57,063 nt of DNA from Streptomyces sp. ISL-94 (GTDB lineage: Bacteria; Actinomycetota; Actinomycetes; Streptomycetales; Streptomycetaceae). The translations under genes were made by a program, and so were the position numbers. Below, one piece after another: positions 16,219-25,397 of this stretch. The stretch covers positions 1-57,063 of the forward strand of contig NZ_JAGGOZ010000119.1 in the NCBI RefSeq assembly GCF_018614075.1, read 5' to 3'. Below the pieces are notes generated by a model. The model worked only from the letters and a program-made list of their open reading frames with translations. It ran no database searches and was not told where the DNA came from. Positions within the stretch are counted from its first letter, which is position 1, and each line of letters opens with the position of its first letter.

Positions 16219-19200
16219 ATGACCCTCGAATCCCCCAGCTCCATATCCGGGCCCAGACGCGTGGCCCGCGTCGCGGCCGCGGCCGGACTGGTTGCCGCCC
16301 TCGCGGCCACCGGTTCCGGGACCGTCTTCGCGGCGACCGGCGCCGACACCCCGGGCACCACCCCGGCCGTGAAGTCGGCCGACCAGAAGCTCGGTTCGGC
16401 CGACGCCGAGCTGCTCCAGGAGGCCAAGGCCAAGGGTGACGCGACCGTCACCGTCATGGTCGCCACCGCCCCCGGGCAGACCAAGCAGGTGGCCGAGCAG
16501 CTCGACGCCGTCCAGGGCGCCTCGGTGGGCCAGACGTACGACAAGCTCGGCTACGTCCGCGCCACCCTGCCCACCGGCAAGGCGGAGGCCGCGCTGAAGG
16601 CGGCCGCCAAGCTGTCCTCCGTGCACGGCATCGACCTGCGGCACGAGATCCAGCTGCCGGACCCGCGCCCCGACGCCGGCCGGGAGACGGGAACGGCCAC
16701 GCCCGCGCCCGGTTCGTACCCGGCGCCGGACAAGAACACCCCGGCGAAGAACCCGTACAACCCGTCCTTCGAGACCGGCGCGGTCGACTTCGTCAAGAAC
16801 AACCCGCAGGCCGACGGCCGCGGCGTGACCATCGGCATCATGGACTCGGGCGTCGACCTCGGCCACCCGGCCCTGCAGAAGACGACCACCGGCGAGCGCA
16901 AGATCGTCGACTGGGTGACGGCGACCGACCCGATCACCGACGGCGACGGGACCTGGCGCGCCCAGATCACCCCGGTCACCGCCGCGGGCGGCACCTTCAC
17001 GGCGGGCGGCCAGAGCTGGAAGGCCCCTGCGGGCAGCTTCCAGTGGAGCCGCTTCAGCGAAGCGATCACGGCCAACGGCGACATGAAGGGCGACGTCAAC
17101 CGGGACGGGGACACCACCGACCGGTTCGGCATGCTCTACGACGTCGCCGCCGGCACCGTCCGCGTCGACACCGACCAGGACGGCGACTTCACGAACAACG
17201 AGCCGATGAAGCCGTACAAGGACGGCTACCAGATCGGCTGGTTCGGCACGGACAACCCGGCGACCGACGTCGCCGAGCGCATTCCGTTCGTGATCGAGAT
17301 CCGCAAGGACGTCCCGATGGACCCGCTGGGCGGTGACTGGGTCGGCAAGAAGGCCGACTTCGTCAACGTCGGCATCATCGAGTCCGAGCACGGCACGCAC
17401 GTCGCCGGCATCACCTCCGCCAACGGCCTCTTCGGCGGGGCGATGAACGGCGAGGCGCCCGGCGCGAAGATCGTCTCCTCGCGCGCCTGCTCCTGGTCCG
17501 GCGGCTGCACCAACATCGCGCTGACCGAGGGCATGATCGACCTCGTCGTCAACCGCGGCGTGGACATCGTCAACATGTCCATCGGCGGTCTGCCGGCGCT
17601 GAACGACGGCAACAACGCGCGCTCCGAGCTCTACAAGAACCTCATCGACACCTACGGTGTCCAGCTCGTCATCTCGGCGGGCAACGAAGGTCCCGGCATC
17701 AACACCATCGGCGACCCCGGCCTCGCGGACAAGGTCATCTCCGTGGGCGCCGCGGTCTCCCAGGAGACCTGGGCCGCCAACTACGGCTCCGCCGTGACCA
17801 AGAAGTACAACATGTTCCCCTTCTCCTCGCGCGGTCCGCGTGAGGACGGCGGGTTCACGCCCACCATCACCGCCCCCGGCGCCTCGATCAACACCATCCA
17901 GACCTGGCTGCCCGGCGCCCCGGTGAAGGAGGCCGGCTACAGCCTGCCGGCCGGTTACGGCATGCTCCAGGGCACCTCGATGTCCTCGCCGCAGGCCGCG
18001 GGCGCCAGCGCCCTGCTGATCTCGGCCGCCAAGCAGCACGGCATCAAGCTGGACCCGGCCGCCCTGCGGGTGGCTCTGACCAGCACCGCGAAGAAGATCG
18101 ACGATGTCCCGGCCCACGCACAGGGTGCCGGTCTCATCAACGTCAACGGCGCGTGGGAGTCCATCCAGCGCGGCGCGAAGGCCAACGAGTTCACCGTCAA
18201 GGCGCCGGTCGACACCGCGATCGACCAGTTCCTGAAGACCCCGGGCTTCGGCACCGGCGTCTACGACCGCGAAGGCGGCCTCAAGGTCGGCCAGAAGAAG
18301 GTCTACGACGTCGTCGTCACCCGCACCACGGGCGTCAAGTACGGCACCCGGCACGACCTGAGCTGGCGCAACAACGACGGCACCTTCAAGGTCATCGGCG
18401 GCTACGACTACGTCACGCTGCCGCTGAACAAGCCCGTCACCATCAAGGTCGAGGCCAAGGCCACCTCGGGCGGCGTCCACAGCGGCATCCTGCAGCTGGA
18501 CGACGAGACCACCGAGGGCATCGACAAGCAGATCCTGACGACCGTCGTCGCCGCCACCCCGCTGGCCTCGCCGTCGTTCACGCTCTCGGACACCTCCTCC
18601 GTGCAGCGCAACAGCCACAAGTCGTACTTCGTCACCGTGCCGCAGGGCGCCAAGACCCTCGAGGTCGCCCTCGGCGGTCTCGCGGCAGGCAGCCAGACGC
18701 GCTTCATCTCGATCCACCCGTACGGTGTGGGCGTCGAGGACAGCGCGACGACCCAGTGCTACCCGAACTACGACAACCCGGCGAACCAGTGCCGCCCCGA
18801 CCTGCGCTCGTACGCCGACCCGCAGCCGGGCGTCTGGGAGATCGAGGTCGAGTCGCGCCGTACGTCGCCGCTCCTCGACAACCCGTTCAAGCTGGACGTC
18901 TCCGTGCTCGGCGCGGCCTTCGACCCCGCGGTCAAGGTCCTGCCCGAGGTGAAGCAGGGCACCCCGGCGCCGGTCCAGTGGACCGTCAAGAACGACGCCG
19001 CGGCCATCTCCGGCGGCAAGCTCAAGGGCGGTCCGCTCGGCTCCGCGAAGGTCGCCAAGCCGACCATCGCCGCCGGTGAGACCCAGACCACCGAGGTCAC
19101 GATCGGCGAGGGCGTCTCCCGCCTCGACATCGCGATCGGCAAGGTGTCCGACACCGCCGCCGACCTCGACCTGGACGTCTTCAAGGACGGCGTCAAGGTC

Positions 19201-19539
19201 GGCTCCTCCGCAGACGGCGACTCCGAGGAGGCCGTGACCCTGGTCAACCCGGCCGCGGGTACCTACACCATCAAGGTGTTCGGCTACGCGATCCCGTCCG
19301 GCTCCACCACGTACGACTACCGCGACGTGTACTTCTCGTCCGCCCTGGGCTCCGTCCAGGTCGACGAGGCCGCCGCGGTGAACCTCGCCACCGGCGCCAC
19401 CGCGCAGGTCACGGCGAACGTCCTGGTCAACAGCGCGGCCCCCGAGGGCCGTCAGTTCTTCGGCCAGGTCCAGCTGCTCAACGCCCGCGGCACCGCCGCC
19501 GGCACCGGCAGCGTGCAGATCGAGAAGGTCCTCCCGTAA
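16219..19539 (+). CDS. Secreted S8 (subtilisin-like) serine protease with C-terminal PPC-type domain
   Basis: 1106 aa. Residues 1-39 are a signal peptide ending near VFAA, followed by an inhibitor-I9-like propeptide region (about 55-150). The catalytic triad is Asp209 (GIMDSGVD), His391 (HGTHVAGI) and Ser587 (GTSMSSP), with oxyanion Asn489 (SAGNEGPG). About 180 residues separate Asp and His, as in tripeptidyl-peptidase-II/pyrolysin-type subtilases. Beta-rich domains follow, ending in a pre-peptidase-like segment (AADLDLDVFKDG...GTYTIKVFGY). I prefer the second ATG (16219) because AGGGA lies 5 nt upstream; the ATG at 16213 is too close to it. The protein is exported, probably to degrade extracellular protein or peptides. 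Confidence 0.92.
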   Translation: MTLESPSSISGPRRVARVAAAAGLVAALAATGSGTVFAATGADTPGTTPAVKSADQKLGSADAELLQEAKAKGDATVTVMVATAPGQTKQVAEQLDAVQGASVGQTYDKLGYVRATLPTGKAEAALKAAAKLSSVHGIDLRHEIQLPDPRPDAGRETGTATPAPGSYPAPDKNTPAKNPYNPSFETGAVDFVKNNPQADGRGVTIGIMDSGVDLGHPALQKTTTGERKIVDWVTATDPITDGDGTWRAQITPVTAAGGTFTAGGQSWKAPAGSFQWSRFSEAITANGDMKGDVNRDGDTTDRFGMLYDVAAGTVRVDTDQDGDFTNNEPMKPYKDGYQIGWFGTDNPATDVAERIPFVIEIRKDVPMDPLGGDWVGKKADFVNVGIIESEHGTHVAGITSANGLFGGAMNGEAPGAKIVSSRACSWSGGCTNIALTEGMIDLVVNRGVDIVNMSIGGLPALNDGNNARSELYKNLIDTYGVQLVISAGNEGPGINTIGDPGLADKVISVGAAVSQETWAANYGSAVTKKYNMFPFSSRGPREDGGFTPTITAPGASINTIQTWLPGAPVKEAGYSLPAGYGMLQGTSMSSPQAAGASALLISAAKQHGIKLDPAALRVALTSTAKKIDDVPAHAQGAGLINVNGAWESIQRGAKANEFTVKAPVDTAIDQFLKTPGFGTGVYDREGGLKVGQKKVYDVVVTRTTGVKYGTRHDLSWRNNDGTFKVIGGYDYVTLPLNKPVTIKVEAKATSGGVHSGILQLDDETTEGIDKQILTTVVAATPLASPSFTLSDTSSVQRNSHKSYFVTVPQGAKTLEVALGGLAAGSQTRFISIHPYGVGVEDSATTQCYPNYDNPANQCRPDLRSYADPQPGVWEIEVESRRTSPLLDNPFKLDVSVLGAAFDPAVKVLPEVKQGTPAPVQWTVKNDAAAISGGKLKGGPLGSAKVAKPTIAAGETQTTEVTIGEGVSRLDIAIGKVSDTAADLDLDVFKDGVKVGSSADGDSEEAVTLVNPAAGTYTIKVFGYAIPSGSTTYDYRDVYFSSALGSVQVDEAAAVNLATGATAQVTANVLVNSAAPEGRQFFGQVQLLNARGTAAGTGSVQIEKVLP

Positions 19540-19560
19540 CCCGGTAGGACCGCGGAACAC

Positions 19561-19601
19561 CGAAGGGGCAGCGCTCGTCCGTGACGAGCACTGCCCCTTC
19601 G
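19561..19601 (+). terminator. Hairpin after the subtilase gene
   Basis: A 19-bp stem with one mismatch and a 3-nt loop begins 22 bp past the stop. It is a strong terminator shape. Confidence 0.8.
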
Positions 19602-19883
19602 GGCTTTCCCCGGCTCGCATCCACCCGAGTCGGATGGGTCGGATGGGTCGGGTTGCGGTCGGCCGTGTCCGCATAACGATCACGCCAGATCGGCCGCTCA
19701 CCCGCTCCGACCAGGCAAAACGAGCGTTCGGGGGCCTTGCAGCACGCCCGCGGCCCACTCGTCACACGGGCACACACGCCGGACACCGTCCGCTCCTCGG
19801 ACAATGGATTGGACAAGGCTCGTGGGGTCGAACGCATGATGGCTTCACGCGCGCCCGCGTCGTACGTACCAAAAGGAGTCACC
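19602..19883 (+). other. Leader region of asd (no gene seen)
   Basis: Together with the terminator, 344 bp separate the subtilase and asd. A short tandem CGGATGGGT occurs twice at 19631-19648. The asd frame stays open back to 19737 but lacks family sequence, so I treat it as untranslated. I found no clear -10/-35 pair. Confidence 0.4.
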
Positions 19884-20912
19884 GTGAGGGTCGGAATCGT
19901 CGGAGCCACCGGACAGGTCGGCGGAGTCATGCGCGGCATCCTCGCCGAGCGGAAGTTCCCGGTGGACGAGCTGCGGCTGTTCGCCTCGGCCCGGTCCGCG
20001 GGCTCCACCCTCGAATGGGAGGGCCGGGAGATCACCATCGAGGACGCGTCCACGGCCGACTACTCCGGCCTGGACATCGTGCTCTTCTCCGCGGGCGGCG
20101 CCACCTCCCGCGCCCTGGCCGAGAAGGTCGCCTCGCAGGGCGCCGTAGTGATCGACAACTCCTCCGCCTGGCGGGGCGACCCGGAGGTCCCCCTCGTGGT
20201 CTCCGAGGTCAACCCGCACGCGATCAAGAACCGCCCCAAGGGCATCATCGCGAACCCGAACTGCACCACCATGGCCGCGATGCCGGTGCTGCGCCCGCTG
20301 CACGACGAGGCCGGCCTGACCGCGATGATCGCCACGACCTACCAGGCCGTGTCCGGCTCGGGCCTGGCGGGCGTCGCCGAGCTCAAGGGCCAGGCCTGCG
20401 CGGTCTCCGAGGCCGCCGACCAGCTGACCTTCGACGGCGGGGCCGTGGACTTCCCGGAGCCGGCCGTCTACAAGCGTCCGATCGCCTACAACGTGGTCCC
20501 GCTCGCGGGCAACCTGGTCGACGACGGCTCCTTCGAGACCGACGAGGAGCAGAAGCTCCGCAACGAGTCCCGCAAGATCCTGGAGATCCCCGAGCTCAAG
20601 GTATCCGGCACCTGCGTGCGCGTGCCGGTCTTCTCCGGCCACTCGCTCCAGGTCAACGCCCGCTTCGCCCGTCCGCTGAGCGTGGAGCGCGTGTACGAAC
20701 TGCTGAAGGACGCACCGGGCGTGGAGCTGTCCGAGATCCCGACCCCCCTCCAGGCGGCCGGCAAGGACGCCTCGTACGTGGGCCGCATCCGCGCCGACGA
20801 GACCGTGGAGAACGGCATCGCGCTGTTCCTCTCGAACGACAACCTGCGCAAGGGCGCGGCCCTGAACGCGGTCCAGATCGCGGAGCTGGTGGCGGAGGAG
20901 CTGCGCGGCTGA
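19884..20912 (+). CDS. asd: Aspartate-semialdehyde dehydrogenase
   Basis: 342 aa cytosolic enzyme reducing aspartyl phosphate to aspartate semialdehyde with NADPH, at the branch to lysine/diaminopimelate, threonine and methionine. VRVGIVGATGQVGG is the NADPH-binding N-terminus. ANPNCTTMAA carries the catalytic Cys127, and VFSGHSLQVN the active-site His. I chose the GTG at 19884 because AAAAGGAG lies 5 nt upstream and the protein then begins at the conserved Rossmann strand; the open frame extends 49 codons further without similarity. The aspartokinase partner gene (ask) is not in this window, so asd is monocistronic here. Confidence 0.95.
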   Translation: MRVGIVGATGQVGGVMRGILAERKFPVDELRLFASARSAGSTLEWEGREITIEDASTADYSGLDIVLFSAGGATSRALAEKVASQGAVVIDNSSAWRGDPEVPLVVSEVNPHAIKNRPKGIIANPNCTTMAAMPVLRPLHDEAGLTAMIATTYQAVSGSGLAGVAELKGQACAVSEAADQLTFDGGAVDFPEPAVYKRPIAYNVVPLAGNLVDDGSFETDEEQKLRNESRKILEIPELKVSGTCVRVPVFSGHSLQVNARFARPLSVERVYELLKDAPGVELSEIPTPLQAAGKDASYVGRIRADETVENGIALFLSNDNLRKGAALNAVQIAELVAEELRG

Positions 20913-20930
20913 TCCGGCTCGCACGCGTCA

Positions 20931-20957
20931 GGGGTGGCACCGCGACGGTGCCACCCC
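20931..20957 (+). terminator. Hairpin between asd and mazF
   Basis: A perfect 12-bp stem (GGGGTGGCACCG) with a 3-nt loop lies between the convergent asd and toxin genes and can serve both. Confidence 0.8.
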
Positions 20958-20966
20958 TTCGCCGTT

Positions 20967-21314
20967 CTAGAGCCCGAGCTGCTGCCGCAGCGCCCGATCG
21001 ATCTCTCTCATCGACTGCACCGGCACGGCGCCGATCCGCCGCCCGAACCGCGAGAGGTCCAGGGCCCTGATCTGCTCACACTGAGCTTTGGAGTCCAGGT
21101 TGAGACCAGTCTCCGTTGCATGCAGGAGGACCTGAAAGGTGCGCACATGGGTGACGTTCGAGGTCACTGGCACCACGGCCAGGACGCCTCTCCGTGCGCG
21201 GTCGGCCATACGGTTCGCGGCATCGTTGGTCACCAGCACGGCCGGGCGCAGTTTGTTGGCCTCGCTGCCCACGGCCGGGTCGAGATCTACGAGGTAGATG
21301 TCACCGCGCTTCAT
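20967..21314 (-). CDS. mazF: MazF/PemK-type endoribonuclease toxin
   Basis: 115 aa, the normal MazF size. MKRGDIYLVDLDPAVGSEANKLRPAVLVTND contains the family RGD-like first strand and the conserved arginine of the RP(A/V) motif; VVPVTSNVTHVRTFQVLL and KAQCEQIRALD are also typical (Ser/Thr and Gln-Ile-Arg of the RNA site). MazF toxins cut single-stranded RNA at short sequences; the target here is unknown. The gene overlaps the 3' end of the antitoxin gene by 14 bp, antitoxin first, the standard order for translational coupling. Confidence 0.9.
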   Translation of the reverse strand: MKRGDIYLVDLDPAVGSEANKLRPAVLVTNDAANRMADRARRGVLAVVPVTSNVTHVRTFQVLLHATETGLNLDSKAQCEQIRALDLSRFGRRIGAVPVQSMREIDRALRQQLGL

Positions 21315-21531
21315 CGACGATCCCGTCCCCCACCGTGTTGTCCCACAGTTCAGCCTCGCCGCTTTCGTACCACTCGTCCCACGCGGCGAGGTACTCGTCC
21401 TCCAGTGCCGACTCCTGCAGCAGCCGGATCGCGGCCTGTATCACCGCGGAACGGGACTCCGCCTCTGTCATGGCCGCGTACTGATCGACGAAGGCGACAA
21501 TCTCCTCCGGCAAGCTCACGCTAATCTTCAT
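21301..21531 (-). CDS. mazE: MazE-type ribbon-helix-helix antitoxin
   Basis: 76 aa. MKISVSLPEEIVAFVDQYA is a ribbon-helix-helix DNA-binding start. The acidic C-terminus (ALEDEYLAAWDEWYESGEAE) is the expected toxin-neutralising tail. The ATG at 21531 is chosen because the longer frame upstream is proline/arginine-rich and unlike the family. It is read just before and overlapping mazF. It probably represses its own promoter in the 148-bp gap shared with the divergent pepN gene. Confidence 0.85.
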   Translation of the reverse strand: MKISVSLPEEIVAFVDQYAAMTEAESRSAVIQAAIRLLQESALEDEYLAAWDEWYESGEAELWDNTVGDGIVDEAR

Positions 21532-21679
21532 ACCCTGAAGGCTACCGCGAGTGCTACCCGCGACGCCACCTCTCACGACCGCTTGTCCTGGAAGGGGTAG
21601 CAGTCGATTACTCCGGCGCAGCGACCCGCCCCCCGTGGAAAGATGGCCGGGCAACGTCACCATCAAAGGAGATGACCGC

Positions 21680-24283
21680 GTGCCAGGCACGAATCTCACC
21701 CGTGAAGAGGCTCAGCAGCGGGCAAAGCTGCTCACCGTCGACTCCTACGAGATCGAACTCGATCTCAGCGGCGCGCAGGAGGGCGGCACCTACCCCTCCG
21801 TGACCACCGTGCGCTTCCAGTCGGCCGAGGCCGGGGCCGAGACCTTCATCGACCTGGTCGCACCGGCCGTGCACGAGGTCGTCCTCAACGGCAAGGCGCT
21901 GGACGTCGCCGCCGTCTTCCGGGACTCGCGCATCGCCCTGAAGCACCTGGCGGCCGGGGCGAACGAGCTGCGGGTCGTCGCGGACTGCGCGTACACCAAC
22001 ACCGGCGAAGGCCTGCACCGCTTCGTCGACCCGGTGGACCAGCAGGCCTACCTGTACACCCAGTTCGAGGTGCCGGACGCGCGCCGCGTGTTCGCCAGCT
22101 TCGAGCAGCCCGACCTGAAGGCGACCTTCCAGTTCACCGTGACGGCCCCCGAGGGCTGGACGGTCATCTCGAACTCTCCGACCCCGGAGCCCAAGGACCG
22201 GGTGTGGGTCTTCGAGCCCACCCCGCGCATCTCCTCGTACATCACGGCCCTGATCGTGGGCCCGTACCACGCGGTGCACAGCTCCTACGAGGGCCCGGAC
22301 GGGCAGTCCGTGCCGCTCGGCATCTACTGCCGGCCCTCGCTCGCCGAGTTCCTCGACGCGGACGCGATCTTCGACGTGACGCGGCAGGGCTTCGACTGGT
22401 TCCAGGAGAAGTTCGCGTACGACTACCCCTTCGCCAAGTACGACCAGCTCTTCGTCCCGGAGTTCAACGCGGGCGCCATGGAGAACGCGGGCGCGGTCAC
22501 CATCCGCGACCAGTACGTCTTCCGCTCGAAGGTGACGGACGCGGCATACGAGGTGCGGGCCGAGACCATCCTGCACGAGCTCGCCCACATGTGGTTCGGC
22601 GACCTCGTCACCATGGAGTGGTGGAACGACCTGTGGCTGAACGAGTCCTTCGCCACCTACACCTCCATCGCGTGCCAGGCCTACGCGGAGGGCTCGAAGT
22701 GGCCGCACGCGTGGACCACCTTCGCCAACTCCATGAAGACCTGGGCGTACCGGCAGGACCAGCTGCCGTCCACGCACCCGATCATGGCGGACATCCGTGA
22801 CCTGGACGACGTCCTGGTCAACTTCGACGGCATCACGTACGCCAAGGGCGCCTCGGTGCTCAAGCAGCTCGTCGCCTACGTCGGCATGGACGCCTTCTTC
22901 AAGGGCGTGCAGGCGTACTTCAAGGCGCACGCGTTCGGCAACACGCGCCTGTCCGACCTGCTGGGCGCCCTGGAGGAGACCTCGGGCCGCGACCTGGCGG
23001 CCTGGTCGAAGGCGTGGCTGGAGACGGCCGGCATCAACATCCTGCGCCCGGAGATCGAGACCGACGCGAACGGCTCCATCACCTCCTTCGCGATCCGCCA
23101 GGAGGCCCCGGCCCTGCCGGCGGGCGCCAAGGGCACTGTGTTCGATGATGCGGCTCCGCCGCGCGGGGTGCTGCGCCCGCACCGCATCGCGGTCGGCCTG
23201 TACGAGCTCCAGGACGGCAAGCTGGTCCGCACGGACCGCCTCGAGCTGGACATCGACGGCGAGCTGACGGCGGTGCCGGAGCTGGCCGGCCGCACCCGCC
23301 CGACCGTCGTGCTGCTGAACGACGACGACCTGTCGTACGCGAAGGTCCGCCTGGACGAGGTCTCCCTCGCCAACGTCACCGCGCACCTGGGCGACTTCAC
23401 CGAATCCCTGCCGCGCGCGCTGTGCTGGGCCTCGGCCTGGGACATGACGCGGGACGGCGAGCTGGCCACCCGCGACTACCTCTCCCTGGTGCTGTCGGGC
23501 ATCGGCAAGGAGTCGGACATCGGCGTGGTCCAGTCGCTGCACCGCCAGGTGAAGCTGGCCATCGACCTGTACGCCGACCCGGCGTGGCGCGAGCAGGGCC
23601 TGGCCACCTGGACCGAGGCCGCACTGGAACACCTGCGGGCGGCCGAGCCGGGCAGCGACCACCAGCTGGCGTGGGCACGCGCCTTCGCGGCGACGGCCCG
23701 AACCGAGGGGCAGCTGACGTACCTGTCGGCGCTGCTGGACGGCTCGGCGGAGATCGAGGGCCTGGCCGTCGACACCGAGCTGCGGTGGACGTTCCTGGAG
23801 CGGCTCGCCGCGACGGGTGTCGCCCACGAGCCGGCCATCGCGGCCGAGCTGGAGCGGGACGCGACCGCGGCGGGCGAGCGCCACGCGGCGACCGCGCGGG
23901 CCGCGCGCCCGACGGCGGAGGCCAAGGCCGAGGCGTGGGCGTCGGTGGTGGAGTCCGCGGACCTTCCCAACGCCGTGCAGGAGGCGGTGATCGGCGGTTT
24001 CGTCCAGACCGACCAGCGCGAGCTGCTGGCCCCGTACACCGAGAAGTACTTCGCGGCGGTCAAGGAGGCCTGGGACACCCGCAGCCACGAGATCGCCCAG
24101 CAGATCGCGGTGGGGCTGTACCCGTCCCTCCAGGTCTCGCAGGAGACCTTGGCCGCGACGGACGCCTGGCTGGCGTCGGCCGAGCCGAACGCGGCGCTGC
24201 GCCGGCTGGTGTCGGAGTCCCGCGCGGGCGTCGAGCGCGCGCTGAAGGCCCAGGCGGCCGATTCCGCCGCCGCTCGGGCCTAA
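21680..24283 (+). CDS. pepN: Aminopeptidase N (M1 family), second copy
   Basis: 867 aa zinc aminopeptidase. The GTG at 21680 has an excellent AAAGGAGATGA ribosome site. Zinc motif HELAH begins at residue 299, with NESFAT supplying the third ligand and GAMEN the exopeptidase site. It aligns along its length with the copy at 9890, sharing STHPI, FDGITYAKGA and the style LVLVNDEDL/VVLLNDDDL. One insertion of about 20 residues (around 480-500) has no match in the first copy. This copy has the stronger ribosome site and may be the main enzyme. A nested inverted repeat follows the gene. Confidence 0.94.
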   Translation: MPGTNLTREEAQQRAKLLTVDSYEIELDLSGAQEGGTYPSVTTVRFQSAEAGAETFIDLVAPAVHEVVLNGKALDVAAVFRDSRIALKHLAAGANELRVVADCAYTNTGEGLHRFVDPVDQQAYLYTQFEVPDARRVFASFEQPDLKATFQFTVTAPEGWTVISNSPTPEPKDRVWVFEPTPRISSYITALIVGPYHAVHSSYEGPDGQSVPLGIYCRPSLAEFLDADAIFDVTRQGFDWFQEKFAYDYPFAKYDQLFVPEFNAGAMENAGAVTIRDQYVFRSKVTDAAYEVRAETILHELAHMWFGDLVTMEWWNDLWLNESFATYTSIACQAYAEGSKWPHAWTTFANSMKTWAYRQDQLPSTHPIMADIRDLDDVLVNFDGITYAKGASVLKQLVAYVGMDAFFKGVQAYFKAHAFGNTRLSDLLGALEETSGRDLAAWSKAWLETAGINILRPEIETDANGSITSFAIRQEAPALPAGAKGTVFDDAAPPRGVLRPHRIAVGLYELQDGKLVRTDRLELDIDGELTAVPELAGRTRPTVVLLNDDDLSYAKVRLDEVSLANVTAHLGDFTESLPRALCWASAWDMTRDGELATRDYLSLVLSGIGKESDIGVVQSLHRQVKLAIDLYADPAWREQGLATWTEAALEHLRAAEPGSDHQLAWARAFAATARTEGQLTYLSALLDGSAEIEGLAVDTELRWTFLERLAATGVAHEPAIAAELERDATAAGERHAATARAARPTAEAKAEAWASVVESADLPNAVQEAVIGGFVQTDQRELLAPYTEKYFAAVKEAWDTRSHEIAQQIAVGLYPSLQVSQETLAATDAWLASAEPNAALRRLVSESRAGVERALKAQAADSAAARA

Positions 24284-24308
24284 GGGTCGCGTGCGGCGCC
24301 GCTGCCGG

Positions 24309-24425
24309 GGGCTCTGCCCGGACCCTCCCCCAGACTTCGTCCGGGGCGCCCCAGTCCCTCAAACGCCGGCGGGGCTGGAGGTTTCAGCCCCGCCGGCGAA
24401 TGAGGCGCTGGTCCGGGCAGAGCCC
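24309..24425. repeat. Nested inverted repeat downstream of pepN, probable terminator
   Basis: Perfect outer 16-bp arms (24309-24324, 24410-24425) enclose an inner 20-bp near-perfect hairpin (24358-24377, 24385-24404) built from the dispersed CTCAAACGCCGGCGGGGCTG unit. It separates convergent pepN and the LysR gene and may terminate both. Confidence 0.75.
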
Positions 24426-24490
24426 GGGGAACGGTGGAAGGGCGGGTAGGGGACGGCTCCGTGCAGCGGCACCGCACCGCACCGGCCCCC

Positions 24491-25387
24491 CTACCCCCCG
24501 GCGACGGAGCGCAAGGCTTCCAGGACGCGGGCCAGCGCCGGGGCGGACTCGGCGCCCCGGCGGACCGCCGCGATCACGTGCCGCGTCGGGCGGTCGTGGG
24601 CGAGGACCCGGACCGCCACCCCCGAGGCTCGGCTCGACACCATCCGCGGCACCAGGGCCACTCCCATGCCCGCCTCGACCATGGCCAGGATCGCGGTCCA
24701 GCCCGACGCCGAGTGGGCCTGCTCCGGGACGAAGCCCGCCGCCTCGCACGCGCCCCGGGCGATCTCCGACCAGGGGCCGCTGCCCCCGTAGATCCACCGG
24801 TCGCCGGACAGGTCCGCCAGCCGCAGGTCCGGCGCGGCCGCCAGCGGATGGCCCGGCGGCAGCGCCACGTCCAGCGGGTCTTCCATCAGCGTCACCCGGG
24901 TGAACCGGGGGTCGCGGGCGGTCGGCGCGTGGGCGGCCAGGGACAGCGCCAGGTCCACGCCGCCGGCGGACAGCAGCTCGTAGGACTCGGCCGCCTCCGT
25001 CTCCCGTACGCGGACCTCCACGCGGGGGTGGGTCCGCCGCAGGGCCGCCACCGCCGGGACGACGAGGGCGGGTACGGCGGTGGAGAAAGCGCCGATCCGC
25101 ACCTCCCCCGCGTCCCCGGCGAGGTACCCGGCCAGCTCCGCCTCGGCCCGCTCCAGCTCCGCGAACACCGCCCCCGCGTGCCGCAGTACGAGGTGCGCGG
25201 CGTCGGTGAGGCGGACCCGGCGGCCCTGGGCCTCCAGGAGCACCACCCCCAACTGGCGGGCGAGATTGGTCAGCTGCTGCGAAACGGCCGAGGGCGTCAT
25301 GTGCAGCGCCTCGGCCGTCGCGGTCACGGTCCCCTGTTCGGCGAGGGTCCGCAGGATCCGCAGCTTCTTGATGTCCCACTCGGTCAT
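24491..25387 (-). CDS. LysR-family transcriptional regulator
   Basis: 298 aa. The N-terminal winged helix-turn-helix (KKLRILRTLAEQGTVTATAE, then MTPSAVSQQLTNLARQLG) is followed by a long linker helix and a periplasmic-binding-protein-like effector domain. ATG at 25387 gives the normal LysR N-terminus. It is the last gene of a minus-strand run MFS-EamA-EamA-LysR, starting 10 bp after the upstream EamA stop. LysR regulators usually sit divergent to their targets, so an operon-terminal position is slightly unusual. The ligand is unknown. Confidence 0.88.
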   Translation of the reverse strand: MTEWDIKKLRILRTLAEQGTVTATAEALHMTPSAVSQQLTNLARQLGVVLLEAQGRRVRLTDAAHLVLRHAGAVFAELERAEAELAGYLAGDAGEVRIGAFSTAVPALVVPAVAALRRTHPRVEVRVRETEAAESYELLSAGGVDLALSLAAHAPTARDPRFTRVTLMEDPLDVALPPGHPLAAAPDLRLADLSGDRWIYGGSGPWSEIARGACEAAGFVPEQAHSASGWTAILAMVEAGMGVALVPRMVSSRASGVAVRVLAHDRPTRHVIAAVRRGAESAPALARVLEALRSVAGG

Positions 25388-25397
25388 GGGCCCGAAC

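Noticed and set aside
16204..19758. 1184-residue antisense frame opposite the subtilase
   Set aside because: Val/Asp/Arg-rich shadow with no motif; the sense frame carries a full catalytic triad.
21608..24088. 826-residue antisense frame opposite the second pepN
   Set aside because: Shadow frame; a similar one occurs opposite the first pepN (10415-12715), as expected for mirrored codons.
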